A stretch of 64,000 bases of DNA. Origin: Epiperipatus broadwayi (Eukaryota > Onychophora > Udeonychophora > Euonychophora > Peripatidae). Numbering within the stretch: position 1 is the first letter of the stretch; every line of letters starts with the position of its first letter. Under the pieces are notes generated by a model, which was given only the letters and a program-made list of their open reading frames with translations, made no database searches and was not told the DNA's origin. Shown in pieces: positions 35,429 to 47,150 of the stretch. The DNA lies in the NCBI GenBank assembly GCA_028023455.1, contig JAQFVV010012575.1, positions 1,170,517-1,234,516 of the forward strand, written 5' to 3'. A program made the translations under genes and the position numbers.

Positions 35429-38400
35429 AATATTTGTATATTTATTTTAGTATAGCGTTATGCACTGGGATTATTTTCTATACATATGTATATACATATA
35501 TTTGTATGCACTTATGCATTGCGAATGTTTTCTTATTAAGTACACATTTGTTTATTAACGTTTTGCTAATTTCTGATGAGTTTGCAGTGGTGGTAGCTCC
35601 CATCCACACAGTTCAGGTATGGCATCTTTTAGAATTGGAACATGAGAACCCAGACCATGTTTAAAACCTATTCAATTTCCCTGAATTACATATGTTCTTA
35701 TTATAGAGCACTGAGCATTCAATGCTGAAGCCCGTAAAGAATTATTCACTCGCACCACAATCTTATTTTAGTATTGTATTTAGCGCCATAGTATATATAT
35801 ATATGCAAGTCTAAAAGAAATCAGTTCTTTCCTCCTTGATAAGTACTTTTTCAACATTAGACTGAAACCTTAAACTGAATTGTCAAATTGAATTTTATCT
35901 TGAGCTTATTTAATTGCTCACATTGTTAGTATATTGTAACCTTCCCCCGCTCCATAATAATAACAACATGCCAACATGCTAAGAATATACTAACTATTCC
36001 GGAATTTCTTTACTTATTTATTTCCGGTCAATAATAATTAACATTAATAATAATTCCGGGTTATCTAACTCAGTCTATCAAATATATTATTATAATTTAA
36101 ATAAAATAATCACTAGCTCAGAACTTTATAAACACAGTTATGTCTGTGAAATGAATCAACATAAACATCTTTTATTATTCCCATGAGACCTGGAGCAATG
36201 ACAAAGGAACAAGACGAGAGATCATTGAGATACTATCCCAATGGCATAAGAACACTATCCTAAATAATTGACTAATAGCATTCCTACGACTTTTAAAACT
36301 TTTATCATATCTTAGTATTTTTAAAACAAATTCTAGCTCACATAAATAAATTAATTAAATAAAATAGAGTTAAATTAATCAAATCATATCAAATCAAATA
36401 GATAAATCAATTAATAAATAAATAACTAAATCTCAGGTTCATAAATTGTAATTAAAACTGATTTCATATTGCCATAGTAAACTATGATAAGGGAATTTTA
36501 TGTCATAGTTCACTACGTAACGAATAACTAATTAATAAGAACAATGACAATAATAAAATAATATAATCTTCTGTTCTTTCTAGATGTATTAAATATTTTC
36601 GTGGTAACATTTATTAATCTGATAATCAAAAGTTATGTGGTAACGTTCGCATATATTTTACTTAAATATTGTGGCAATTAACCCATGACCAATACCTGTT
36701 CTACTTATACTTCTTTCATTTTATTATGTAAATAAAACAAAATAAATTATTAAAATTTCTAATATTTATTATCCTGTGCAAATCATAAACATGTTTAATT
36801 ATAAACGTGCGTTGTGATTTCATGCATTTCATGTGTAGGAAAAATAACAACCAAGACACAAAGCTTACTAATAAAATTTTATAACATTTTATTAACATTA
36901 TAACAAATAACACTTTGTACATTATTTACAGCGGATATCCCTATTTACTTATCACAAACTTTTATTTATACCCGTTGATGTCTTAACATTATTATTATCG
37001 AATTTTATTTTACCCTTTTACCATTAATAATTACAAAAGTATTTTACAATATTATTATTATTGGATACATGTTTTGAGCTTAGCTGAATACACAAAATTC
37101 CTATCCATTAAACTTTTCTATTGACATTATGTCCTTATAATTTCAAAATTATATTTCTATAAGATCTTTACTGTTATGTAAAATTATACAAAAATTACAA
37201 AATTATACTTATTCTTGTTAGTATGGAATCCTACAGAATTTAATCCTTATGATATTTTCATGTTCCTTTTATTATCAATCATAATATAATTACTGATAAA
37301 ATTTTGATCCCATCCTTAACTTTATATAGCAATTAACATTATCCACACACTATGTACAAATACACATTTTGTTATATATTTCTTTAACTCATTTTCCAAA
37401 TAAACATGCAATCTCTTTTACTAAATCTCACGTACAATATTTTAAAATCTTATTATTGTTTTAAAACTTAATTCTAAGGTTTTTTTTTTTTTTTTCTTTA
37501 AAATTATATCAGTTTAGCAATTGGCTTTAAAATTATATCATATGATTCTTCATCTTTTATAATACTTATTCTTTCACTTTGGACTTATACAATTCTACTT
37601 TACTCTAGTAAATAACTATTCTTACATAACTACTATCTAACTTACTTTCTATCTTATGTATCATTTCTATAAAATTATCTCCCTGACGATGTATTTTCAT
37701 GAAATCAAGATAGCGAAGATATAGATGCGTTGGATCAAAATAAACAAGATATTATCCTTTATAAAACTTTGACAATCATGGCACAGTGAATTTAAGGACG
37801 CCATAGAGGAGTGACTTTTATCTGTCTATCTGCCTCTGGTATTGGAAGGATGCTAAAGCTATTTCTTCAGCTTCATCACATCAGAAAGTTTCAAAGATAT
37901 GTAAAAAACACTGTCCAGAATATATGTGCTCAGTTGTAGGGCGAAGTTATCTACACTGAAGTCACACAAATAATTATGATCCACATATTTCATTCCTTAT
38001 AGTTTAATAAAACATCCTCTTGGTTTCCTTTGACATCAGTACTCCCAAGTCACTATCTGATTGATTTCTTCAGATTCATCTCTTCATTACATCGACAAAT
38101 TCTCTGTCTACCTTGCTAATAATAATAAAATTCATTTTTATTTAACTATACAGCTATTCTTAAGAAAATTCTTTACTATACTTCTCGTATATTTCTATCT
38201 CTACTGTTCTAAACTATTTGAATATTTTCAATATAAAACTCAAAAGAATCACATAATTAATATGCTACTTATTATTAATCATTTTTAGATTATTTATTGC
38301 ATGCACATTTTAAAATTTTACTACTCTCTTAAATATATGTTTGATGTTGGATAAATGTGTACTTATAACTTTTAACATCTTTCATACTTCATTCATTAAT

Positions 38401-41039
38401 AGATGACCTATAAAAAAAATATATTACATATTACCAATAATATTAAAATTACCAACGATCTCTATCCTCTGGATCGTATTTGTAAACTTCTCCATTCCAG
38501 GACTTCTAGTAGGTATTTAAAATTTTCCATACACCCATTTTTATTTATACTAATATTTCTCTCATTCCATTAGCTCGTATATTGAAATATAACTATTATA
38601 AAATTTATGTTTATATGTTTCCCTAAGCTAATTCAAATTTTATACTTTAAATACAATCAAAAAAAAAAAATAATTAAAACTATATTTACGATACAGCTTT
38701 GTTGGACTCGCTTGGAAAATCGTTCATTGCAAAGCTAAAAAAAAATTATATTTTATTTTCTTCAGTCACTTAATGTTCTAATTTTAAACTTTTAATTCTG
38801 TTTATTAATTCTTCTTGGACGATGATCCTTAATTTTCTTCATCTTTTTCCACTTATTCTTGAGATCTCCTTTACATAGTCTGCTAGCTTTTTCCCCCGCG
38901 CGCTTGGTTTTCCCTCGATGCATCTTGTACTTTATTTTAAAAATTCAATAAATTTTTCTTTATTTCCATGGATCCATTTTCCTTATTTTAGTGATTAATT
39001 ATATCTGTTTAAAATAATATTCTTTCCATTCAATATCTTTTCCTTTTTTCTATGATGAGATAAAAATGTTAGGTTCCTCTTAGTAAGTTCATATAGCACT
39101 TTATACAGGACTATGGCTTTTCTTCTATTTTTAATTTAGAAACTATATTTTAAATAATGTTTTTCCTTTAATATAACATACTTTTCTTCCTCATTCTTTT
39201 TCTATATACTTGAACGCTTATTATGATTTTTCATAGAGAAATATGACTTAGTTTTAAATACTTATAAAACAAATGTTCGTCATAAGATTCTCTCGATAGC
39301 AAATAGTTTCTTTCTTATATTTTCACACAGCTTTTCCTTTGTATTTTTTCCAAGTTATAGGATTTAATTTCTGGTTGAGCACCAATAATACAAAACTTAT
39401 ACAATTTTCACTCATTTTTCTTTCAATAATTATTTCAATTATTATTCTTGGTATTTCCATTTTATTGTAGGCTGAATGGTCAAATTTGATTAAATCCACT
39501 GGTAAGATCACGTAGAAATTAGCAAATCATCTTTCTGGATACAAAATTATATTATCTGTTCAAGACTAACTTTAGAATAATTATTAATTTATAAATTTAT
39601 ATTACTTTTTTCAGCTTCGATGTTACAAGCAATTCAAAAAGGTTACCTTCCTCTTCAACTTTCACATTCCATCTCCCGCTTCTGTCTATCTTAGATTTTT
39701 TTCTTGCCAATTTAAATCTGTTGATTGGTCAATATTTGTTTTTAGCGCGAACAATATTAGTCATTCTATTTTGGATGATAAATTGTACTTTTTAAATAAA
39801 TATTTATGACGTAATGTCTGGAATATTACTTTAACTTAATATTATTAAATTTAATCATAGTTTGATAAAATTATTATTTGATCTTTAAAATAATTATTAA
39901 GACAATCTATAATATTTTTAACTTTAATTTTTATGATAGATGACAATTATATCTAGTTTTAAATTCACAAACTTTATTATTATTTACCAAGTGTGTGTGT
40001 GCGTGAAAGCATGTAATATACGATCACGTGTCTATTCACTTTACAAAATAATCTTTTATTTATGTCTCGGTTTAAATTACCAAAACTAATGTACTTTCTA
40101 AAATTTTGAAAAATAAATTGAAACTTATAGGACCAAATATAATTCTCACCATCCCGAAGTTTATTAATAAAATTATACCCTATTAATTTTGACTAATTAT
40201 AATATTATCTTTCATTTATTTAAACTATTAATTCTGAAAATATTATATTCTAATCATTACTATAATTTTAACTGTCTATAGCTGTGTTATTTTGTATGGC
40301 CAGCTTTCACAACCATAAGCAATGATATTAAAACTTTATTTAACTGTTTACTTTTTTTAAAATACTTTATTATACTATGATATACTAGGTATTCTAGCTT
40401 AAAATTGTATTACAAATCTATTAGTACTTTTATATCACTTAAATATAACTTAAAATTTAAAATTTTTTTCATAATTGACCTTTCTACCCTACCTATGATC
40501 TACAGACAAGGGCACAATATATATAACAGCCACCTTAGCTCTGTATTAAATAACCCTCTCAGCTAGATTGCAAACAGGTTGGCATATTAAATATTATTGG
40601 CATGACTTTAATAATTGTACAAACATACCTGTATGTCTAATTTTACATGTTAAAGATGAGATTGCTGTGCTCATAATATTCTCGTCCATTATGTAATGCC
40701 TATGTGCAATCATTCAGATAGTAACTCTAAAATTAAGATCATTTTGTTTGATTTGATTTATTAATTATTTTTAATAAACTTATTTAAATTATATATCTGT
40801 TTCATGTCTATTTACTCAGAATCCAAACTCCAATTCTTTCATTGATTTCATATGTATGATATGCATTGTCTAATTAATTATTAGCATGTTAAGAAGTTTA
40901 TTTTAAACCTTTAGTTAAATTGCTAATTCCACTTGAGTCTCATGTTTTTCCCTGTTTGGATCTGGTACTTAGAAAAAATTGTGACCCATGTGTAACCTCA
41001 GAAATGTCACTCGTAAGGGATTAAATCATGGTATACTGG
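35429..41039. other. Long AT-rich stretch without recognisable gene
   Basis: About 5.6 kb with no domain motif in any frame. From about 36.1 to 40.5 kb the plus strand is noticeably richer in pyrimidines than purines, which suggests one large old insertion or a transcribed unit on one strand, but no ends could be defined. The TGTAACCTTCCCCC at 35935 resembles an LTR start, yet no matching end was found. Confidence 0.3.
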
Positions 41040-41760
41040 TAAATGAGTTGAAGCTTGGTCAGATTCGAGATCTCACCATCTCAGTTTGGTCAGCTTTGGT
41101 ATATTTTGCCTGGACTGGATTTTGTTGCATGAATGTACAAATATGACCATTACAATCATAATAAACATGTTTCCAGAAGCCTTGTTGATTAATTAGCTTA
41201 TGTTTTACCATAATAAATACCAATATAACTAGACTCACAACAAACAATTAAATATACAACTCCATATTTATCATCCTGATCCACATTATCTTTTGAATTA
41301 TTTATCAACCTATTTAGACATAAAGGTGATCTAAGACCAATAGTATAAACTTTACCAATTATTTTCTTCAATTTCAAATTTATAGACATCACTTATGCCA
41401 AAGAAATCTATTTCTTATCTGTTTTTTTTTTACTTCCATATTTTATTTAAATCTGACTTTATTATTAAATAAATATAATTGTCTATACAATAAACTTTTA
41501 TTGTGGCTTATACTTATTAAATAATTAATATATTCTTCAATATTTCTTTTTCTATCTATCTCACATTTGCACAAATATAAATTACAATTCAAAAAACATC
41601 TAAATCCAACTAAATTATAATTAAATGATATCCTTGAAGATGGATGTATAAAACCATTTACATTTAATGGTTTAATAACCATTTTGTACACAAATGCTTT
41701 ATGATCTCTACATATATTTACATAATTCAAAGACATATTAGCTAGATCTAAATGTTTTTT
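41040..41760 (-). pseudogene. Penelope-like element fragment with GIY-YIG domain
   Basis: Penelope-like retroelements join a reverse transcriptase to a C-terminal GIY-YIG endonuclease. Here the minus-strand frame 41736-41443 gives the end of the RT and linker (FIHPSSRISFNYNLVGF). The frame 41392-41198 gives RSPLCLNRLINNSKDN, then YGVVYLIVC and YIGIYYGKT, the two halves of the GIY-YIG motif. A frameshift follows, and the next frame holds STRL with the expected arginine. It is broken and has lost most of the RT. It lies head-to-head with the copy at 41780-42690. Confidence 0.75.
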
Positions 41761-41779
41761 GAATCATAATTTATGTTTA

Positions 41780-42690
41780 ATAAGTGTTTGCTACAATAAG
41801 AGATTTGTTGTATAGACAATTGTATTTATTTTATAGTAAAGTCAGGTTCAAACAAAATATGGAAGTAAAGAAGAAAACAGATAAGGATCGGTAAAGATTA
41901 TAATGTTGGTCTTAAATCATCCTTATAGGTTGATAAATAATTCAAAAGATAGTGTGAATGGTGATAATAAATATGGCGATGTATATTCTCTTATTCTTCT
42001 CCTTCACTTTCTTTGCATATCTTCATATAATCATATATATTGCTTATAACACTCTATTCATATACATGCTATTGCAACAACATTTCTTAAAAACTTCTTT
42101 ATTTTCTTACAGTTTCGACTGTCCAGCAGTCTTCATCAGAGCTGATGAAAACTGCTGGACAGTCGAAACTGTAAGAAAATAAAGAAGTTTTTAAGAAATG
42201 TTGTTGCATTAACGTGTATATGAATAGAGTGTTATAAGCAATATATATGGTGATGTATATTCAATTATTTGCCATGAGTCTGGTTGCAATGTTATTTATT
42301 ATGGGGAAATGAAAGCTAATGTATCAACAAGGTTACGCAACATGTTTGTCAATATAGGAAATCTAAAATAAAATCTCAGGTTGATTCAGACTTTTTAATA
42401 TGAAAAAATTGGTGGATATAAATGTTTTTCTTGGATGATTAGTGCTATTTGCAATTATCCTAATGATGGAAAGATGAAGTTGAAAGAGGCTTGGTTTATT
42501 GTTAAATCGAATGACATCATTAATCAATGTAATATGAGTATTCCATTAAGCATGCACTGGAATATTAACAGTTCAACTTAAATTAGTTGCCATCAATCTG
42601 GTATACAGTACTGAAAGTGCTTGATAAATTAATATTTATTTTAAATTTTAAATTTTTTACTCTGTGTAAAATTTATATATGTATTGGATA
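41780..42690 (+). pseudogene. Penelope-like element fragment, inverted partner, interrupted
   Basis: Mirror copy of 41040-41760: AAATATGGAAGTAAA, ACAGATAAGG and GACAATTGTATTTATTT match the minus-strand copy in order. After NKYGDV the reading is split by a 256-bp foldback (41989-42244), then resumes as GDVYSIICHES, IYYGEMKAN, STRLRN (GIY-YIG, catalytic-type Arg) and the tail KLKEAWFVVKSND at about 42470. Several stops lie within. It shares its 3' UTR with the 33.2 kb fragment. Confidence 0.78.
41989..42244. mobile_element. Foldback inserted in the Penelope ORF, with hammerhead-like core
   Basis: An 18-bp target duplication, ATATGGCGATGTATATTC (41971-41988) and ATATGGTGATGTATATTC (42245-42262), shows insertion inside the GIY-YIG coding sequence. 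The inserted DNA is dominated by a near-perfect palindrome (42033-42248, running into the TSD) centred near 42141. Both strands read CTGATGA, then ACTGCTGGACAGT, then CGAAAC, that is a hammerhead-type core with a stem II hairpin. A convincing stem I was not found. Confidence 0.75.
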
Positions 42691-43832
42691 TTCTGAATCA
42701 AAGAAAAGGGCAATAATAAAAAATAAAAAATGGAGGCAAATATTAAAAACTCCATTTTAAATGGATCTTCTCACAATTATTTATTCCACAAAATAATAAC
42801 CAAATGGTTAATTGCTCAGAAATTCAGAGAAGATTTGAACACTGGAAAAAAGAGTGGAGTTGCAATGAGTAAACCCTAGGCTTTGAATTAACCCCTTCAC
42901 TACTGCATTAACTAATACAGGGCAATTATTAAATCTAAAGTCACAAATAATTGCTTATATATTTAGTAAATAATTAAATTTTATGATTTATTTATTAATT
43001 GTTCTATTAATTTTATGTTTTTTTAATTATTGATTATAGATTTTGTTGATTAATTATTTATTAAACTATGTGTTATAACATAGTGACTGAGTCTTTCATT
43101 GTACTCAAGGTATCTTCATACATATGCAGGTGAAAGAGAGAAATAATATTTAGGAAATTGGTAGGTATACTGCTTTCTTAGTTTAATCAATGAATGATGA
43201 ATATTCTTTTATGAACTTGAGTGATTATTTGATGCCTAATTTAAAGTAATGAGTGGTTAAGAATATCATATGTATTTCATGAAAATCAAGCATATATCAT
43301 ATATCTGAATATTTGCCATACACTCATTGATATCAAGCTACATGGTTATTGCATCCAACTGTTTTCTTTGATTCTGATTATAAAAATCAATATTTTAGAT
43401 GACTGATCATTATCATCAATATTTGCAACAATACCTGCTAAGCATAGGTATATACACAGCTGGCATATTATGTATAAAATAAAGCATAAATATCTGTCAC
43501 TATGGATTTATATACATTAACCAATTCAACTATTTTCCATTGAATATAAAATGATTTCCCAATCTGTAAACTTTTTCATTTGATCTTCTTTTTTATGAAG
43601 ATTCTTTTTCCCCCCACATATTTTTTATTACATATAAAATGGATGCCGAACTTAGGGCTTGCGTATACACTATATGCTAAAAATAAGATAGACCAAGATA
43701 TTTTTATATGGTTAAAATAACTTTATATTTCCAGAATTAAAAAGAATATATGATCACTCCATATATCTGGAGATGATGATAACAACAACAATAATAAAAT
43801 AATAACACATATAGAAATATTAGTGATATATA
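42691..43832. other. AT-rich DNA, no feature
   Basis: No coding or repeat boundary recognised; small C-run near 43610. Confidence 0.35.
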
Positions 43833-43892
43833 TATAATTGAAATAATATTTTTAACGGTTTGTAAACCGTTAAAAATATTATTTCAATTATA
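43833..43892. repeat. 60-bp near-perfect hairpin
   Basis: The arms TATAATTGAAATAATATTT and TTTAACGGTTT with their complements leave almost no loop (centre TTTGTAAA). It could form a cruciform. It lacks the promoter-like or terminator context that would suggest another role. Confidence 0.9.
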
Positions 43893-44349
43893 ATTACAAT
43901 ATTGTTTCTAATTAACGGATATTTTATTTATTTTATATTATATATACTGCATATATATATATAGAGAGAGAATAATAAACAATAGAATTAGAAAACAGAA
44001 AAAATATTATAAAGAATTAGCATATAACAAAAAAATAATTAGTACTCAGGAACAGAAAATAAATATATAGAGAGGCAAAAAGTCTTATATAAAAAGGAAT
44101 GCAGTGCTCAACACCTAGAAAATATTCATGAGAGACTGATATCAAAGTTTTTACAACAGTCTGAAAAAATGCTGGAAAAGAAACAGGTTGATATAATATT
44201 AAAAAAGGGATAGGATAAAAGTAAATTATTAAACAAAATATTTCTAAGGATGGAGAAAAATCAGAAGATTGGACAAGGTGAACTTGATAACAATATTATT
44301 GATAAATGTAAAATAAACAAACGGATGAGAGGGCTATCAAGTAATCTAA

Positions 44350-44527
44350 AATTAAAATGAATTTTTCATATGAAAAAAGTAAATTCACTTTAGATGCCAC
44401 AAATTAAAATTAATTTTCAATGTGTATTATTTAAGGATTTTCATGACATTCCATTAGTGGTAATTTCTAATATTATGTAAGAAGAAAAAAATGGTATTAA
44501 TGCTGAATGTAAAATGAATGAAGAATA
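44350..44527 (+). pseudogene. Possible coding remnant upstream of Tigger
   Basis: One frame near 44400-44527 reads PQIKINF, FKDFHDIPLVVISNIM, a stop, then EEKNGINAECKMNEEY up to the Tigger insertion point. After the Tigger, a shifted frame continues with similarly acidic, Asn-rich coding-like sequence (45784-45933). The family is not recognised. I read the two as one decayed gene or element split by the transposon, with low confidence. Confidence 0.3.
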
Positions 44528-44529
44528 TA

Positions 44530-45776
44530 CAGGCAGTCTCCTAGTTACAAACTTAATTGGTTCCTAACATGTGTTTGGAAGTTGAAATTGTTTGTAAGTA
44601 GAGGTCTGTAAAAAAAACTCAAAAAGGGTTTTCAAAATACAGTATTTATTTTTTATTGATTAGTATCTGAAGTTTTGTTTATAAATTTATCAAGAGTTAA
44701 TTGAGTTGTATTCTTTTTCTTCTCTTGATAAAGAATTCTGTAACATTCTGTGTCTTTTTCTATTGCCCTTCATACACGAGATATAGACTCTCCATTGGGA
44801 TCACATTCTTCCATGATAGTCAAAAATTTGTCAAGATGCATGAAGGCTTCACTCATATTCTTGATTGTCAAATGCTTAGCAAAAAGTTTATTATCAGGTT
44901 CTTCTTCATTTTGTATTTCATTCATCTCTTGTAATTTAATCAAATATTCATTTGACAGAGGTTCTGAGTGAGATTGCATTAACTCATCAATATCTTCATC
45001 AGTGACATTGCTTGCTACAAATTCAACAGCAGTCTTCTTTTAATTCTTTCTTCCAATCTTCATACAAACTAAGAGCCTTAGCTTGAATAATTGACAAACT
45101 CACTAGGATGTCTTTTTGATGTTGATCTTCAATACATAAAGCTAAAGATTTTCCCATTTCACTCATTACTCTGCCATGTCTTTTTGAAACAATCTTTGAA
45201 GAGATATTTCCACAATTTTTAACATATTCCTTAATTCTGTTCTTCTTTTTCACAATTGTATATATTGTTGATCAGTTTAAATTTTATGAAGCAAAAAATT
45301 CACCATTTTCACAACATCTAATTATATCCATTTTTGTCTCGATCGTTTGGGGTTTATGAGGCCTTGATTTCTTTTTAGTTGTATCAACACTGCTGTTTTT
45401 TGTTTCTCACTCACGTTTTTAATTAATAAGAATGAAAAAATTTACAAAACAGAAATATATACAATGTATATGTAACGTAATCGTGCACAAACTACTTTTA
45501 AAAATAAGCACTAATCAAGACAGTCTGTGATGATGCTAAAAATAAAAGTAATCAATGCCAGAGAAATGGGAAGATTTACTGTATTTTATATAGGTTTTTC
45601 TTGCTCTCTAAAATATACTTTTAATTATTTTCTAGAGTCCAAAGTTTATCTTTCTTTAGAAAAAATTCAATTACGAATGTATCTAAATAGTTTTTTTTTT
45701 TAAATCATGTATATAGATAAAGATCTAAAGTCCAAAAGCGATTATGTAATAGCCCAATTAACTAGGGGACTTCCTG
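44530..45776 (-). mobile_element. Tigger/pogo-type DNA transposon, internally deleted
   Basis: Terminal inverted repeats CAGGCAGTCTCCTAG (44530) and, on the minus strand, CAGGAAGTCCCCTAG (ending 45776) differ at two of 15 positions and are flanked by TA target duplications (44528-44529, 45777-45778). This is the rule for Tc1/mariner-pogo elements. Inside, the minus strand has the N-terminal DNA-binding and C-terminal parts of a Tigger transposase but no catalytic DDE domain. Length is 1247 bp, about half of a typical full Tigger. It is non-autonomous. Confidence 0.9.
44660..45400 (-). pseudogene. Tigger transposase remnant lacking DDE domain
   Basis: In order on the minus strand: a CENP-B-type helix-turn-helix start (PQTIETKMDIIRCCENGEFF, then NRSTIYTIVKKKNRI) at about 45400-45240; the second DNA-binding helix-turn-helix in 45253-45023 (GKSLALCIEDQHQKDILVSL, then KALSLYEDWKKEL); then directly the C-terminal region (VTDEDIDELMQ, EPLSNEYLIKLQE, LTIKNMSEAFMHLDKFL, and TECYRILYQEKKK past a stop) down to about 44660. 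The roughly 200-residue DDE catalytic core that should lie between is deleted. Stops and frameshifts are present. Confidence 0.85.
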
Positions 45777-45783
45777 TAGAAGT

Positions 45784-45933
45784 AATACAAATATTAATGT
45801 TAAAGTTACATTTGAGTTTAATGTTGATGCAGACATCATAGATGAAAGAAATGTGTTAGATGTGGATGAAGATAAATTTAATATAATAACTGCAGAAGAG
45901 ACTATTGTCTGTGCAGAGAAATCCATAACTTAC
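45784..45933 (+). pseudogene. Unrecognised acidic coding remnant
   Basis: Fifty open codons rich in Asp, Glu, Asn and Val (VTFEFNVDADIIDERNVLDV) directly after the Tigger, with no start codon of their own. The composition looks coding rather than random, but no family is recognised. Possibly continuous with 44350-44527 before the insertion. Confidence 0.3.
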
Positions 45934-46061
45934 TGAAAGGAGTACAGAAGAGTTATTCCATTATAAACATTATAAAATTTGGTATATGTACCTATAAATC
46001 ATATATGGAAACTTTAGTAAAAAATCATATAATATCTATAATATTAATGATCTGATTTTAG

Positions 46062-46283
46062 GGAGAGGACATATTTGAGATCACTAAAGGTTCAGATAAT
46101 GCTAGGAGTACACTCCTAAAATTAAATGACAAGATATGCAAAGGCTCATATACTATCCACGTTTGCTGTGGTATGAAAGATTATTTATTCACAAATAAAA
46201 GAAATGTGCTTGAAATCCAAAAGATTTTATATAATGCTTTCAGTAAATATATAAAATTGAATATAAAAATATATCAGAGGTTA
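46062..46283 (+). other. Unrecognised open segment, possible exon
   Basis: Seventy-four open codons follow TCTGATTTTAG, which resembles a 3' splice site, and include STLLKLNDKICKGSYTIHV and RNVLEIQKILYNAFSKYIKL. There is no nearby start codon. Residue composition is protein-like, but I cannot assign a family; a chance frame is possible. Confidence 0.3.
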
Positions 46284-46289
46284 TGAGAT

Positions 46290-47150
46290 GAGATATTTAA
46301 ATTTTAGGTCACGTGTGTATGTAGATATAAAAAAATCAATTAAATAGTAGTTAAATTAATTTTCATTAAAATTTTGGCAGGATCAAAACATCAGTATATA
46401 AAATTGTATTTGTTTATGATTAAATTTCATATTAAATATTTTTAAAAAGAAAGTAAATTGTTTTTAAATGTCCTGAATGTATTTTTTGTTAAATCTGTAT
46501 CACTTTAAATAAATCAAAGAAAGTATAAACTCCAAAATGTAGAATGTCTATACAGCTTTATATCAAAAAATTCTGACATGTTTTCAAATAAATGAAATAA
46601 TAAGTTTAAAAAACAAAACAACTACAAAAAGTATTTGCAGAAAAATATATTTTCCTTTGCAAATTTAACAATCCAAATTAAATTGTTTTAGTTTGTTAGT
46701 TGGAATGTTATTACAGAATCAATTTTAATTAGTTGATAAACTTATAGTTAAAGTTACAGTATATATGGGTTGTTAAGCTAAATTATTTTACATTAAGAGT
46801 GGGTCAGTACACAGAAATCACTTTCTGATAGAGGAAGTCAAAGATGTGGACCAGTTTATCTGAGCCACTTATCCTATCATCATCATATTTTGAGTCTGCA
46901 TTGGAAAAGTGATTATTGAAGTTCTTTTAGCTAATATTATAGTATGCCAATTATTCTTTTTTTATATTCAATGATGCACTTTATTCATCCAATAAAAAAT
47001 AGGTACATTATAATTTTCAACTTAGATGCTAGAATATGACCAATATAATTGCTGTTAGGAAGATTTGACAGACAAATTAATGAAAAAAAAGCATATAGTT
47101 GTTATATAATAATGATTTTACAAATTTGCTGTGGATGGTTGTCATACAAG
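46290..47150. other. AT-rich DNA, no feature
   Basis: No recognisable element apart from A/T runs. Confidence 0.35.

Noticed and set aside
37685-37712. CTGACGATG...CATGAAATC as a hammerhead
   Set aside because: CTGACGA and GAAA are present, but stem II must borrow a core base and no stem I pairing exists.
35935-39630. TGTAACC...GTTACA as a 3.7-kb LTR
   Set aside because: The flanks do not match, there are no (TA)n or duplicated target bases, and there is no second copy or promoter evidence.
42033-42248. Palindromes as CRISPR or bacterial terminators
   Set aside because: No regularly spaced repeats with unique spacers; the context is eukaryotic transposons.
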